In this document: piece after piece, positions 18,151-26,827 of the stretch | Layout: each line of letters opens with the position of its first letter | How positions within the stretch are numbered: position 1 is the stretch's first letter | Assembly (NCBI GenBank): GCA_910574345.1 | Contig: CAJSZV010000026.1 | Coordinates: 1-64,000, forward strand | Direction of reading: 5' to 3' | From: Clostridiaceae bacterium | GTDB taxonomy: Bacteria; Bacillota; Clostridia; Lachnospirales; Lachnospiraceae | Length of the DNA: 64,000 nucleotides | The notes under the pieces: generated by a model | Seen by the model: only the letters and a program-made list of their open reading frames with translations | The model's database searches: none | Told to the model about the DNA's origin: nothing | Made by a program: the position numbers and the translations under genes

Positions 18151-18774
18151 GTGGACTCTGTAAGACTGCTGCTAAGGATCTGCTGGCCCATGGTTTTTTA
18201 TGGCCTTTTGATTGATGCAGCGTCTCTTCTTTTTCGGAATCTGGGAGGACTGGCCTGTACGTTCATAGGGGCTGTGGCCGCCATTCCTTTTTTGTGGAAA
18301 GCTTACGGGGGAGAAAAGAACAGGGAACAAAGACTCAGCCTCAGGGACGGGCTCATGTGTGTGTTTGGAGGAATAGCGGCATGTGTCCTGGTGAATACTC
18401 TGATTAGAGTCAGCGGCATAGCCGGGATCTTTACAGGATTTTCTCAGGTGTCGGAACAGTTCTACAGGCCTCCTTTGTGGCTGCAGGTATGTGCCATGGG
18501 AGTGGGGATCCCGCTGGCGGAGGAGCTGGTATTTCGGGGACTTGTGTTCGGAACGGTCAGAAAGAACCGGTCTTTTGGGCAGGCAGCGGTTATGTCCGCT
18601 CTTTTGTTTGGGATTTACCACGGCAATGTTCTTCAGGGGGCCTATGGTTTTTTTATGGGGATATTGCTGGCGTGGGTTATGGAAAGAAGAAGGACCATAT
18701 CAGCTCCGGTTCTGATGCATATGTCCGCCAATATGACATCGGTGGTCATGACATTGGCATGGAGCATGAGATAA
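18151..18774 (+). CDS. CPBP-family intramembrane metalloprotease
   Basis: A 207-aa polytopic membrane protein of the Abi/CPBP (type II CAAX protease-like) family. The signature Glu-Glu and Arg (LAEELVFRGLVFG), a His in FGIYHGNVLQG and Asn in MHMSANMTS make the intramembrane active site. Substrate unknown; relatives process lipoprotein-like or prenylated peptides or confer bacteriocin immunity. GTG at 18151 after AAGGAGAGA. A glycosyltransferase gene follows 15 bp later. Confidence 0.85.
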   Translation: MDSVRLLLRICWPMVFYGLLIDAASLLFRNLGGLACTFIGAVAAIPFLWKAYGGEKNREQRLSLRDGLMCVFGGIAACVLVNTLIRVSGIAGIFTGFSQVSEQFYRPPLWLQVCAMGVGIPLAEELVFRGLVFGTVRKNRSFGQAAVMSALLFGIYHGNVLQGAYGFFMGILLAWVMERRRTISAPVLMHMSANMTSVVMTLAWSMR

Positions 18775-18789
18775 AAGGAGGAAGAAGAA

Positions 18790-19809
18790 GTGAAGCTGTT
18801 ATCAGTGGCAATTCCCTGTTACAATTCGGAATTATATATGAGGCACTGCATCGAATCTCTGCTGGAAGGAGGCGATGAAGTGGAGATCCTGATTGTGGAT
18901 GACGGTTCCACAAAGGATAAGACGCCTCAGATTGCAGATGAGTATGAAAAGAGATATCCCACGGTATGCAGGGCCATTCACCAGGAGAACGGAGGCCATG
19001 GGGAGGCGGTTAATGCCGGACTCCGCAATGCCAATGGAATCTACTTTAAGGTGGTGGACAGCGACGACTGGGTGGACAAAGATGCGTATATGGAAGTTTT
19101 GAAGACCCTTAGAGAGTTTGTGTATGGGAAACAGACTCTGGATATGCTGATTTCCAATTTTGTCTATGAGAAACAGGGCGTCAGGCGGAAGAAGGTAATG
19201 AATTACCGTACGGCGCTGCCCAGAGACCAGGTGTTTTCCTGGAAAGATGTCAAGATGTTTATGCTGGGACAGTATATTCTCATGCATTCTGTCATATACC
19301 GTACGGAACTTTTGAGACAATGCGGTTTAAGTCTTCCCCAGCATACCTTTTATGTGGATAATATTTTTGTATACCAGCCCCTTCCCTATGTCAAGACCAT
19401 GTATTATCTTGATGTGAATTTTTACCGGTATTATATAGGCCGCGAGGATCAGTCGGTGAATGAAAGCGTGATGATCGGAAGGATTGACCAGCAGATCCGA
19501 GTGACCAAGCTGATGCTGGATTACTATGCGGAGGCTAAGATTACCCAGTGGAAACTTCGTTACTATATGGTGCGGTATCTGGAAATAATGATGGTGATTT
19601 CCTCCATTCTGGCAATACGCTCAGGCACGGATGAAAACATGGCGAAGAAGAAGGAACTGTGGCAGTATGTGAGGAAGCTGAATCTGCTTTTGTATCTCAG
19701 GCTTCGGTTTGGTTTCCTGGGGCAGGGAATGAATCTGCCGGGAAAAGGCGGACGGAAAGTGTCTGTGGCAGGCTATAAGATCAGTCAAAAGTTTTTTGGT
19801 TTCAATTAG
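18790..19809 (+). CDS. Glycosyltransferase family 2
   Basis: A 339-aa GT-A-fold enzyme: VAIPCYNSELYMRHCIESLL, VDDGSTKDKT, HQENGGHGEAVNAGL and the DxD-like VDSDDW that binds metal and nucleotide sugar. The C-terminal part has hydrophobic, basic helices that suggest membrane association. Acceptor unknown (cell-surface glycan or glycolipid). GTG start at 18790, 15 bp after the protease stop, with AAAAGGAGG. Confidence 0.88.
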   Translation: MKLLSVAIPCYNSELYMRHCIESLLEGGDEVEILIVDDGSTKDKTPQIADEYEKRYPTVCRAIHQENGGHGEAVNAGLRNANGIYFKVVDSDDWVDKDAYMEVLKTLREFVYGKQTLDMLISNFVYEKQGVRRKKVMNYRTALPRDQVFSWKDVKMFMLGQYILMHSVIYRTELLRQCGLSLPQHTFYVDNIFVYQPLPYVKTMYYLDVNFYRYYIGREDQSVNESVMIGRIDQQIRVTKLMLDYYAEAKITQWKLRYYMVRYLEIMMVISSILAIRSGTDENMAKKKELWQYVRKLNLLLYLRLRFGFLGQGMNLPGKGGRKVSVAGYKISQKFFGFN

Positions 19810-19857
19810 CCGGAATCTACAGGAAAACCATTGTGGCTCTTCCAGGAGTAATGGTGT

Positions 19858-19894
19858 TTGCATTTGCTGTTTTCTTGAGTTATATTGAACTCAA
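19858..19894 (+). promoter_or_regulatory. yitT promoter with palindromic operator
   Basis: TTGCAT (19858-19863), 17-nt spacer, TATATT (19881-19886). A perfect 7-bp inverted repeat TTGAGTT-6-AACTCAA (19875-19894) covers the -10 box, as expected of a repressor site. Confidence 0.5.
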
Positions 19895-19919
19895 ATAATC
19901 AAGAATACAGAAGGAGGCA

Positions 19920-19976
19920 ATGGAAACCGTGCCGCAGGCACGGCAGCTGTTGAAAAGTCATGACAAGAGAATTTAA
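19920..19976 (+). CDS. Possible leader peptide upstream of the YitT gene
   Basis: An 18-residue frame beginning METVPQARQLL starts at an ATG right after AAGGAGG (spacing only 2 nt) and ends 17 nt inside the next gene. It contains a perfect 7-bp hairpin (19927-19933 with 19937-19943). The YitT gene itself has hardly any ribosome binding site, so coupling to this frame would explain its expression. Confidence 0.3.
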   Translation: METVPQARQLLKSHDKRI

Positions 19977-20826
19977 GAATCCGGCGATGAAGCTTTTATG
20001 GGAGTATGGTCTTATCACAGCCAGTATCTGGGTTATGGTAGTGGGAGTTTATTTCTTTAAGTTTCCCAATCACTTTGCATTCGGAGGCGTTACCGGATTT
20101 TCCACTGTGGTCAGCGCCGTTACTTCCTGGTCGGCAGGCGGCTTTACCTTCGCGGCCAACATGATTCTTCTGCTGGTTGGATTTATCTTTGTGGGACGTC
20201 AGTTCGGAGTGAAGACCGTGTACGCCAGCGTGCTGATGTCCGTATGCTTAGCCCTTCTTGAGAAGATATACCCTATGACCGGGCCCCTGACATCGGAACC
20301 GGTGCTGGAACTTGTTTTTGCCATATTTTTGCCGGCAGTAGGTTCGGCTATTCTGTTCAATATCGGTGCTTCCAGCGGGGGAACGGACATCATCGCCATG
20401 ATACTGAAAAAATATACCAGTTTTAATATCGGAACAGCACTTCTGCTGGTGGATATGTTTGCTGTGGGCTGTTCCTTTTTTATCTTTGGTCCTACCACAG
20501 GCCTGTTCTCCAGCCTGGGCCTTATGGCCAAGTCCCTGATGGTGGATGGGGTTATCGAGAATATCAACTTATGCAAGTGTTTCAACATTGTGTGTGACGA
20601 TCCGGCCCCCATCTGTGATTATATTATTAACCGGCTTGACAGGAGCGCCACCATCTATGAGGCTCAGGGAGCATTTACCCACCACAAGAAAGCGGTGGTT
20701 ATGACAACTATGAAGCGCGGGCAGGCTGTACGGCTGCGCAATTATATCAGAAGCGTGGAACCTACGGCGTTTATGATGGTAACTAATTCCAGTGAAATTA
20801 TCGGAAAAGGGTTTTTAAACAGCTAA
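19960..20826 (+). CDS. YitT-family membrane protein
   Basis: A 288-aa protein: five or six membrane helices (residues about 15-185; NHFAFGGVTGFSTVVS and GASSGGTDIIAMILKKYTSFNIG are family marks) and a C-terminal cytosolic DUF2179-type domain (residues about 205-285; YEAQGAFTHHKKAVVMTTMK). Function of the family is unknown. The start is forced by a TGA in frame at 19951; its binding site is weak. Followed by a long hairpin. Confidence 0.85.
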   Translation: MTREFKNPAMKLLWEYGLITASIWVMVVGVYFFKFPNHFAFGGVTGFSTVVSAVTSWSAGGFTFAANMILLLVGFIFVGRQFGVKTVYASVLMSVCLALLEKIYPMTGPLTSEPVLELVFAIFLPAVGSAILFNIGASSGGTDIIAMILKKYTSFNIGTALLLVDMFAVGCSFFIFGPTTGLFSSLGLMAKSLMVDGVIENINLCKCFNIVCDDPAPICDYIINRLDRSATIYEAQGAFTHHKKAVVMTTMKRGQAVRLRNYIRSVEPTAFMMVTNSSEIIGKGFLNS

Positions 20827-20830
20827 AGAG

Positions 20831-20875
20831 ACAGCAACAGGGCACAGGCCGCAGAGGCCTGTGCCCTGTTGCTGT
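20831..20875 (+). terminator. Perfect 20-bp hairpin without U-run
   Basis: 20831-20850 pairs without mismatch with 20856-20875; loop GCAGA. The next bases are TCATATAG, so it is not a standard terminator. It may still end or protect the YitT transcript. Confidence 0.5.
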
Positions 20876-20908
20876 TCATATAGTTCGCTTTACTCTTAAA
20901 GAATCTTC

Positions 20909-20937
20909 TTGTAATTTTCTTTCGTATTCTTTATAAT
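20909..20937 (+). promoter_or_regulatory. Promoter of the phosphorelay operon
   Basis: TTGTAA (20909-20914), 17-nt spacer, TATAAT (20932-20937). Confidence 0.6.
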
Positions 20938-20996
20938 AGGGGTAAGTATCTAAAACTGCATTGTATAGATAGCAATAAATTGAGGAAGGAACTGAT

Positions 20997-23033
20997 ATGA
21001 AGACGGAACAAGAGTTTAAACAGAAAATACTGATTGCGGACGACTCTGAAATGAACCGGTCGATTTTGACCGATATGCTTGAAAGCGAGTATGAGATTAT
21101 TGAAGCGGAGAATGGAGTTGAGGCAGTCGCTGCCATTCAGAAATATGGAGTGGAGCTTTCTCTTATCCTGTTGGACATCGTAATGCCGGAGATGGACGGA
21201 TTCGGGGTTCTGGAAGTGATGAACAGACGCCGCTGGATCGACGATATTCCTGTCATTATGATATCATCGGAAAGTGCTTCCCTTCATGTAGAACGTGCAT
21301 ATGAATTGGGAATTACGGATTATATCAGCAGGCCCTTTGATGCGCTCATCGTTCATCGAAGGGTAGTTAACACCATTATGCTTTATGCAAAACAGAAGAA
21401 GCTGACCGCCCTTGTCATGGAACAGATCCAGGAAAAAGAGAAACAGAGTACGCTGATGATTGATATTCTCAGTCATATCGTAGAGTTCCGGAATGGCGAA
21501 AGCGGGCTTCATGTGCTACATATAAGGATTTTGACCGAGATGTTTTTAAAGCATCTGCCCCACATTACAGACAGGTATCAGTTTACCAGAGAAGAGATAT
21601 CCATGATCTGTATGGCATCGGCACTTCATGATATCGGAAAGATCTCTATTCCCGGAGAGATTCTGAACAAACCGGGCCGTCTGACAAAAGAAGAATTTGA
21701 TATTATGAAGACCCATACCACCATCGGGGCGGAGATGCTTGACAAGCTGTCTTTCCATCAGGATGAACTTCTTGTGAAAGAAGCTTATGCTGTCTGCCGG
21801 TGGCATCATGAACGGTATGACGGCCGGGGATATCCGGATGGTTTGATGGGAGACGAGATTCCTATCTCTGCTCAGATTGTGGCTTTGGCGGACGTGTATG
21901 ATGCTTTAACCAGCGAGCGTGTATACAAAAAAGCATTTTCCCATGAAGAGGCAGTCCGTATGATCTGCAACGGAGAATGCGGTACGTTTAATCCGCTTTT
22001 GCTGGAGTGCTTGAAAGATATTGCGGATACGCTCCAGGAGAATCTGAAAAGTGCGGACGGAGCCGGGACAGATGAAAAAGAACTGCAGGATATCCTGGAG
22101 GAGAAGCTTTATCCGAAAGAGGCTTCCGCTTCTGAGCGGACGCTCAAGCTTTTGGAGCATGAAAGAATGAAGTACAGTTTTTATGCGTCCATGTCAGAGG
22201 AAATCCAGTTTGAATATACGTTGTCTCCGCCTATGCTTACCTTGTCGGACTGGGGCGCCAGAAGGCTGCAGCTTCCGGAGGTTGTAATGGATCCTTTGGG
22301 TGATAAGCGGATTACGGATATAATGAGTGCAGAAGAACTCAGGAATCTTTCACGCATTCTGCATAATACGTCGCCGGAAGAACCTGTGGTGAAGTATGAC
22401 TGCAAATCAAAAATAGGCGGTATGGACAGGTGGGTGAGGATTGTTGTCCAGACCATGTGGTCCAGCGATGAGACTCCCAAGTATGAGGGCGTTATCGGCA
22501 AGGCGGTGGATATTCATGAGGCCCGTTTGCGGATTGATGCTCTGGAAAATATGGCTTCCCATGATACCCTGACAAAACTGCTGAACCGCGACTATGCAGA
22601 GAAGTGGATCGAGGAATGCCTGCACAGAGAAGGCTGCGGCAGGTATGTGATGATGCTTCTTGACTTGGATCATATTAAGGAGGCTAATGTGAGCCGGGGA
22701 CGAATGTTTGGCGACGAACTTCTGGTTCATGTGGCGGAAAGCCTGCTCCAAAACACAGGTGAGAATGAGATCGCAGCAAGGATCAGCGGCGATGAATTTC
22801 TCGTCTTTATTAAGTGCGGGTCCGATGAAGAGGAAACTGTCCGCAGGATTGCTTCTGTCCTCAGCGGCGAATACAAAGGGTTCTCCTTTTCTGCATGCAT
22901 GGGCGTTGCAGAAGCAGAGGGTTCGCAAAAAGAGTATGTGCAGCTGTTTAAAGAAGCGGATCAGGCCCTTATGGAGGCTAAGCGCAAAGGACCGGGCCAT
23001 TGTGAGTTTTATAAAAATATAAGGCGGCAGTAA
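20997..23033 (+). CDS. Response regulator with HD-GYP and GGDEF domains
   Basis: A 678-aa cytosolic cyclic-di-GMP enzyme. Residues about 8-130: receiver domain (ILIADDSEMNRSIL, phosphoacceptor Asp in LILLDIVMPEMDG). Residues about 155-350: HD-GYP phosphodiesterase, intact (ALHDIGKISIPGEIL, HHERYDGRGYPDGL, ALADVYDALTSERVYK). Residues about 390-510: PAS-like segment. Residues about 515-675: GGDEF cyclase with SGDEF signature and Asp in LLDLDHIKEAN; the usual GH motif is changed (RGRMFGD) and no RxxD inhibitory site is seen. Net activity cannot be predicted. An Hpt and a hybrid kinase gene follow. Confidence 0.92.
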   Translation: MKTEQEFKQKILIADDSEMNRSILTDMLESEYEIIEAENGVEAVAAIQKYGVELSLILLDIVMPEMDGFGVLEVMNRRRWIDDIPVIMISSESASLHVERAYELGITDYISRPFDALIVHRRVVNTIMLYAKQKKLTALVMEQIQEKEKQSTLMIDILSHIVEFRNGESGLHVLHIRILTEMFLKHLPHITDRYQFTREEISMICMASALHDIGKISIPGEILNKPGRLTKEEFDIMKTHTTIGAEMLDKLSFHQDELLVKEAYAVCRWHHERYDGRGYPDGLMGDEIPISAQIVALADVYDALTSERVYKKAFSHEEAVRMICNGECGTFNPLLLECLKDIADTLQENLKSADGAGTDEKELQDILEEKLYPKEASASERTLKLLEHERMKYSFYASMSEEIQFEYTLSPPMLTLSDWGARRLQLPEVVMDPLGDKRITDIMSAEELRNLSRILHNTSPEEPVVKYDCKSKIGGMDRWVRIVVQTMWSSDETPKYEGVIGKAVDIHEARLRIDALENMASHDTLTKLLNRDYAEKWIEECLHREGCGRYVMMLLDLDHIKEANVSRGRMFGDELLVHVAESLLQNTGENEIAARISGDEFLVFIKCGSDEEETVRRIASVLSGEYKGFSFSACMGVAEAEGSQKEYVQLFKEADQALMEAKRKGPGHCEFYKNIRRQ

Positions 23034-23067
23034 GCAGGAGCGGCAACATAAAACGGAGGAGACAGTG

Positions 23068-23430
23068 ATGAGTTTAAATGAATGTTATACAGCCCTTGAG
23101 GGTAATTTTGACGACGTATTAGGGCGGCTTCGCAGTGAAAAGCTGGTTCAGAAATTCGTGCTCAAGTTCTTAAACGACGGAAGTTATGATTTGCTGTGCA
23201 GATCTTTGGAGTCTGGTGATTACCAGGAGGCCTTCAGGGCATCTCATACCATAAAAGGCGTCTGCCAGAATCTGAGCTTTACAAAACTGTATGCTTCCAG
23301 CAACAAACTGACAGAGGCGCTGCGTTCCGGCTGGAGTGAAGAGGCAGGACCTTTGGTGGAAGAGGTTAAGAAAGATTACCAGCAGACAATTGGGGCAATT
23401 CAAGAGCTGCAGAAAGAAGCAGGGGCCTGA
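23068..23430 (+). CDS. Hpt histidine phosphotransfer protein
   Basis: A 120-aa four-helix protein with the phosphorylatable His in ASHTIKGVCQNLSF. Hpt proteins pass phosphate between receiver domains. ATG 23068 is preferred over GTG 23065 because of GGAGGA at 23055-23060. It lies between the c-di-GMP response regulator and the hybrid kinase and should connect them. Confidence 0.88.
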   Translation: MSLNECYTALEGNFDDVLGRLRSEKLVQKFVLKFLNDGSYDLLCRSLESGDYQEAFRASHTIKGVCQNLSFTKLYASSNKLTEALRSGWSEEAGPLVEEVKKDYQQTIGAIQELQKEAGA

Positions 23431-23459
23431 CAGGGATACAGCAGTCAAGGAGAGGATAT

Positions 23460-26000
23460 ATGAAAAATAAGACAACCCGCTTTTTATCAGCCAGTATCAT
23501 TATAATATTTGTACTCTGCGTCGCAGTGTTTTCCTATCTGGCGTATTATATGAACAGGCAGAGTGCGGAGACTATTAATGAAGTCGGAACGATCTATATG
23601 ACGGGGATGAGCGAGAGGATTTCCATACATTTCAGGACAACCATTGAACTGAGACTGTCACAGGTGGATGCTCTTGTGAAGACGTGCCCGCCAGAGGCTT
23701 ACAGAGGCACAGAAAAAAAGGAATTCCTTATTTATAATGCAAAAGCCAGGGATTTTGATTATCTGGCCCTGTGTTCCAAAGAAGGAACATTTGAGATGCT
23801 TTACGGGGATCAGATAAGCGTGACGGATCCGGAGCCGTTTTTTACGTCTTTGAGCCATAATGAAAAGAAAGTGGCAGTGGCGACGGATTCAAAAGGGAAC
23901 AGCCTGATCCTTTTGGCGGTCCCTGCCTTATATATGATGAATAGCGGTGAGACGAGTGCGGCGCTGGTGGCGGGAATTCCGTCGGATTATATAAAGAATC
24001 TGCTTGCTCTGGATGAGGATAATACGCTTATGTATTCCCATATTATCCGCAAGGACGGAAGTTTTGTAATCCGAAGCGGGGATGCGTACAGAGAGAACTA
24101 TTTTGACCGGATTCGGGGATTCTATGACGATGACCAGCTTGACCACGGAGAGCAGTGTGTGGAGGAACTGGCTTTTGCCATGGAGAATAACCAGAACTAT
24201 TCCAATGTTCTGGAGATCGGTGATGAGAGGCGTCATATCTACTGTGCCAGACTGCCTTTTTCCGAATGGTATCTGGTAACGATTATGCCTTATGGAGTCC
24301 TGAATGACACCATGGGACAGCTGAACCGGCAGTGGGGCAATATGGTTATATTAAGCTGCAGCCTGATTCTGTTTGCTTTGCTGTTCGTATTTGTCAGGTA
24401 CTTCCAGATGACCAGACAGCAGCTGAGGGATCTGGAGGAAGCCAGACTGGCAGCAGTTGAGGCCAGCAAGGCTAAAAGTGAATTCCTTTCCAATATGAGC
24501 CATGATATCAGAACACCGATGAATGCCATTGTGGGGATGACCGCCATTGCTACGGCCAATATTGATAATACAAAGCAGGTGCAGAACTGTCTGAGGAAGA
24601 TCACCTTATCCAGCAAGAATCTTTTGGGTCTGATCAACGATGTGCTTGACATGTCCAAGATAGAGAGCGGAAAGATGACGCTGAATGTGGATCAGGTTTC
24701 CCTGCGGGAAGTCATGGAGAGCATTGTCAATATTGTTCAGCCTCAGATTAAGATGAAGAAACAGCAGTTTGAGGTGACGATTCGGGATATTTCTGAGGAG
24801 AATGTATGCTGTGACAGTGTTCGTCTGAATCAGATCCTTCTCAATCTTCTGTCCAATGCCATTAAATTTACGGCGGAAGGAGGCCGGATCAGGGTTGACA
24901 TGTACCAGGAATTATCTCCCAAGGGAGAGGAATTCATACGAAATCATATCCGGGTAGAGGATACGGGAATCGGTATGTCCCCGGAATTTAAAGAAAAGAT
25001 CTTTGATTCCTTTACCAGAGAAGACAGGACGCGGGTGCGAAAGACCGAGGGGACAGGTCTTGGCATGGCCATTACAAAATATATCGTGGATGCTATGGAG
25101 GGCACCATAGAGGTGCAGAGCGAGCAGGGCAAAGGAACGGAATTCCATGTTATTTTGGATATGGAGAAGGCGGCGGTTCATGAGATGGATATGGTTCTGC
25201 CGTTATGGAACATGCTGGTGGTGGACGATGATCAGATTCTGTGCGAAAGTACAGTCAGCTCTCTGAAAGAAATTGGCGTGGATGCAGACTGGGCTCTGGA
25301 CGGGGAGAGCGCTCTGGAGATGGTGAAGAAAAACCACAGGACATCCAAAGAATATCAGATCATTCTGCTGGACTGGAAGCTTCCGGGGATTGACGGCATA
25401 GAGACGGCCCGCCGAATCAATAACAGTCTGAAAGGCGAGATTCCCATTATTCTGATATCCGCCTATGACTGGAATGACATTGAGACGGAGGCAAGGGCGG
25501 CTGGCATCAGCGGCTTTATCGCAAAGCCATTGTTTAAGTCTACGCTGTTCTATGGGCTGAGACAGTATATGGATGCTGTTGAAAGTGTCACGGAGAAGCC
25601 TAAGGAGGCAGATAAGATACTGGAGGGAGCCCATATCCTTTTGGCGGAGGATAATGAACTGAACTGGGAGATCGCCTCAGAGCTTTTGTCGGAACTGGGG
25701 CTGCAGCTTGACTGGGCGGAAAACGGCCGGATCTGTGTAGACATGTTCAAACAATCTCCCGCAGGCTATTACAGCGCGGTGCTGATGGATATTCGCATGC
25801 CGGAGATGACAGGATACGAAGCGGCAAGAGCCATCCGGGCACTGGTGCGGGAGGATGCGGATATTCCCATTATTGCCATGACCGCCGACGCGTTCGCGGA
25901 GGATATTAAAAGATGTCTGGACTGCGGGATGAATGCCCATGTGGCAAAGCCCATTGATGTCCGCGAAGTGGCAAGACTGTTGGAGAAATATATGAAATAA
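23460..26000 (+). CDS. Hybrid sensor histidine kinase with two receivers
   Basis: An 846-aa membrane kinase. Residues about 12-30 and 295-318 are membrane helices bracketing an extracytoplasmic sensor domain (dCACHE-like size). Then HisKA with EFLSNMSHDIRTPMNAIVGM (His), HATPase with NQILLNLLSNAIKFT, DTGIGMSPEFKEKIFDSF and GTGLGMAI. Two receiver domains follow (VVDDDQ ... LLDWKLPGIDG and LLAEDNELN ... LMDIRMPEMTG). No C-terminal Hpt: that function is supplied by the separate gene upstream. ATG with GGAGAGG upstream; terminator downstream. Confidence 0.93.
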   Translation: MKNKTTRFLSASIIIIFVLCVAVFSYLAYYMNRQSAETINEVGTIYMTGMSERISIHFRTTIELRLSQVDALVKTCPPEAYRGTEKKEFLIYNAKARDFDYLALCSKEGTFEMLYGDQISVTDPEPFFTSLSHNEKKVAVATDSKGNSLILLAVPALYMMNSGETSAALVAGIPSDYIKNLLALDEDNTLMYSHIIRKDGSFVIRSGDAYRENYFDRIRGFYDDDQLDHGEQCVEELAFAMENNQNYSNVLEIGDERRHIYCARLPFSEWYLVTIMPYGVLNDTMGQLNRQWGNMVILSCSLILFALLFVFVRYFQMTRQQLRDLEEARLAAVEASKAKSEFLSNMSHDIRTPMNAIVGMTAIATANIDNTKQVQNCLRKITLSSKNLLGLINDVLDMSKIESGKMTLNVDQVSLREVMESIVNIVQPQIKMKKQQFEVTIRDISEENVCCDSVRLNQILLNLLSNAIKFTAEGGRIRVDMYQELSPKGEEFIRNHIRVEDTGIGMSPEFKEKIFDSFTREDRTRVRKTEGTGLGMAITKYIVDAMEGTIEVQSEQGKGTEFHVILDMEKAAVHEMDMVLPLWNMLVVDDDQILCESTVSSLKEIGVDADWALDGESALEMVKKNHRTSKEYQIILLDWKLPGIDGIETARRINNSLKGEIPIILISAYDWNDIETEARAAGISGFIAKPLFKSTLFYGLRQYMDAVESVTEKPKEADKILEGAHILLAEDNELNWEIASELLSELGLQLDWAENGRICVDMFKQSPAGYYSAVLMDIRMPEMTGYEAARAIRALVREDADIPIIAMTADAFAEDIKRCLDCGMNAHVAKPIDVREVARLLEKYMK

Positions 26001-26004
26001 GAAG

Positions 26005-26041
26005 AAAGCAGTTCCGGGTTGGCGGAGCTGCTCTTTCTTTT
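26005..26041 (+). terminator. Terminator after the kinase gene
   Basis: 10-bp stem AGCAGTTCCG/CGGAGCTGCT (one wobble), flanked by AAGA and TCTTTCTTTT. Confidence 0.75.
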
Positions 26042-26122
26042 GATTAGGAAATTGCGTCTTATAGAACAAAAACGCTCCGCTTAGGAATGCATAAGAGTTC
26101 TCAAAAGTTCTCAAGCATAAAA

Positions 26123-26147
26123 CAAAAAAACCCTTGAAAATCAAGGG
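26123..26147 (-). terminator. Displaced terminator of the tRNA operon
   Basis: Minus strand: 7-bp stem CCCTTGA/TCAAGGG, then seven Ts. It follows directly the 42-bp tRNA 3'-end copy at 26156 and so must be the original terminator of the tRNA-Met gene, now 12 kb away from it. Confidence 0.8.
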
Positions 26148-26155
26148 CTTTAAAA

Positions 26156-26197
26156 TAGCGGAAGGGAGATTTGAACTCTCGACACTACGGGTATGAA
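26156..26197 (-). repeat. attL: copy of the tRNA-Met 3' half
   Basis: 42 bp identical to 38290-38331, covering part of the anticodon loop, the variable region, T arm and 3' acceptor strand of tRNA-Met. Identity stops exactly at both sides. Left end of the element. Confidence 0.93.
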
Positions 26198-26415
26198 GCG
26201 GATATGCCAGAATTATGAAAGCGCCCATTTTACCAATAAAAAACCCCGTTTTCCCATATATGCTATTTTTTATCTGGAAGCGGACAGCCTGAAACTGCAA
26301 GCAGAAGTAATGGGAATTGAAGCGACAGCATCTCATTTTGAAGCAGAATTTTATAATTTGAAGCAGAACTTTCTAAGGTTACATTTTCTTTTCGTCAACT
26401 CTGATAAACTTTCCC

Positions 26416-26444
26416 TTTCCAATTTCAACAAAATCCGCTATAAT
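26416..26444 (+). promoter_or_regulatory. Promoter of the small gene beside attL
   Basis: TTTCCA (26416-26421), 17-nt spacer, perfect TATAAT (26439-26444), plus strand, against the direction of the integrase. Confidence 0.55.
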
Positions 26445-26490
26445 AAGAGGGTCAGAGGCGGACAAGTGAGCACTCCTTATTTGGAGAATG

Positions 26491-26539
26491 CACACCTTTG
26501 GGACAGGCTTAATAAACTTAGGCCTGTGCCACAGGTGTG
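26491..26539 (+). promoter_or_regulatory. Structured leader of the small gene
   Basis: A 49-nt hairpin: 7 bp (26491-26497 with 26533-26539), 3 bp and 6 bp separated by single mismatches, and a TTA/TAG extension. It ends 12 nt before the ribosome binding site. Confidence 0.6.
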
Positions 26540-26568
26540 TAAACACCAGAGAAAGGAGGATGTGGTCT

Positions 26569-26742
26569 ATGATTTTCCTCGAAATCCTTAGCCGTATCGT
26601 GAGTATCTTGGTAGGCATTGCTACATTAGCCGAAAAGTGTAAATCTTACATACAGCACCAAAAGGGACGGACAGAAAAAGACCCATCAGCTAGCTTGCCG
26701 GCGACTGATGGGTCGATTGACGATTGCATAAGCAACCGTTAG
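26569..26742 (+). CDS. Small hydrophobic protein, toxin-like (57 aa)
   Basis: ATG at 26569 follows AAAGGAGG with 9-nt spacing. Residues 1-20 are hydrophobic (IFLEILSRIVSILVGIATL), then a short basic stretch (EKCKSYIQHQKGR) and a polar tail. It has its own TATAAT promoter, a long leader hairpin and a terminator, all within 370 bp. This arrangement, a short single-helix peptide on a highly structured mRNA inside a mobile element, recalls type I toxins, but no antisense partner was identified. No family was recognised. An additional hairpin lies in its 3' coding part (GACCCATCAG with CTGATGGGTC). Confidence 0.6.
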   Translation: MIFLEILSRIVSILVGIATLAEKCKSYIQHQKGRTEKDPSASLPATDGSIDDCISNR

Positions 26743-26754
26743 TCCTCCGAAAAG

Positions 26755-26783
26755 AGGGTGGCAGCAACACCGCCACCCTTTTT
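26755..26783 (+). terminator. Terminator of the small gene
   Basis: 8-bp AGGGTGGC/GCCACCCT stem, loop of 9, then TTTTT. Confidence 0.85.
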
Positions 26784-26827
26784 ACATGTTCATCATAGCA
26801 CGATGAAAAATGAAAGTCAACTAAAAC

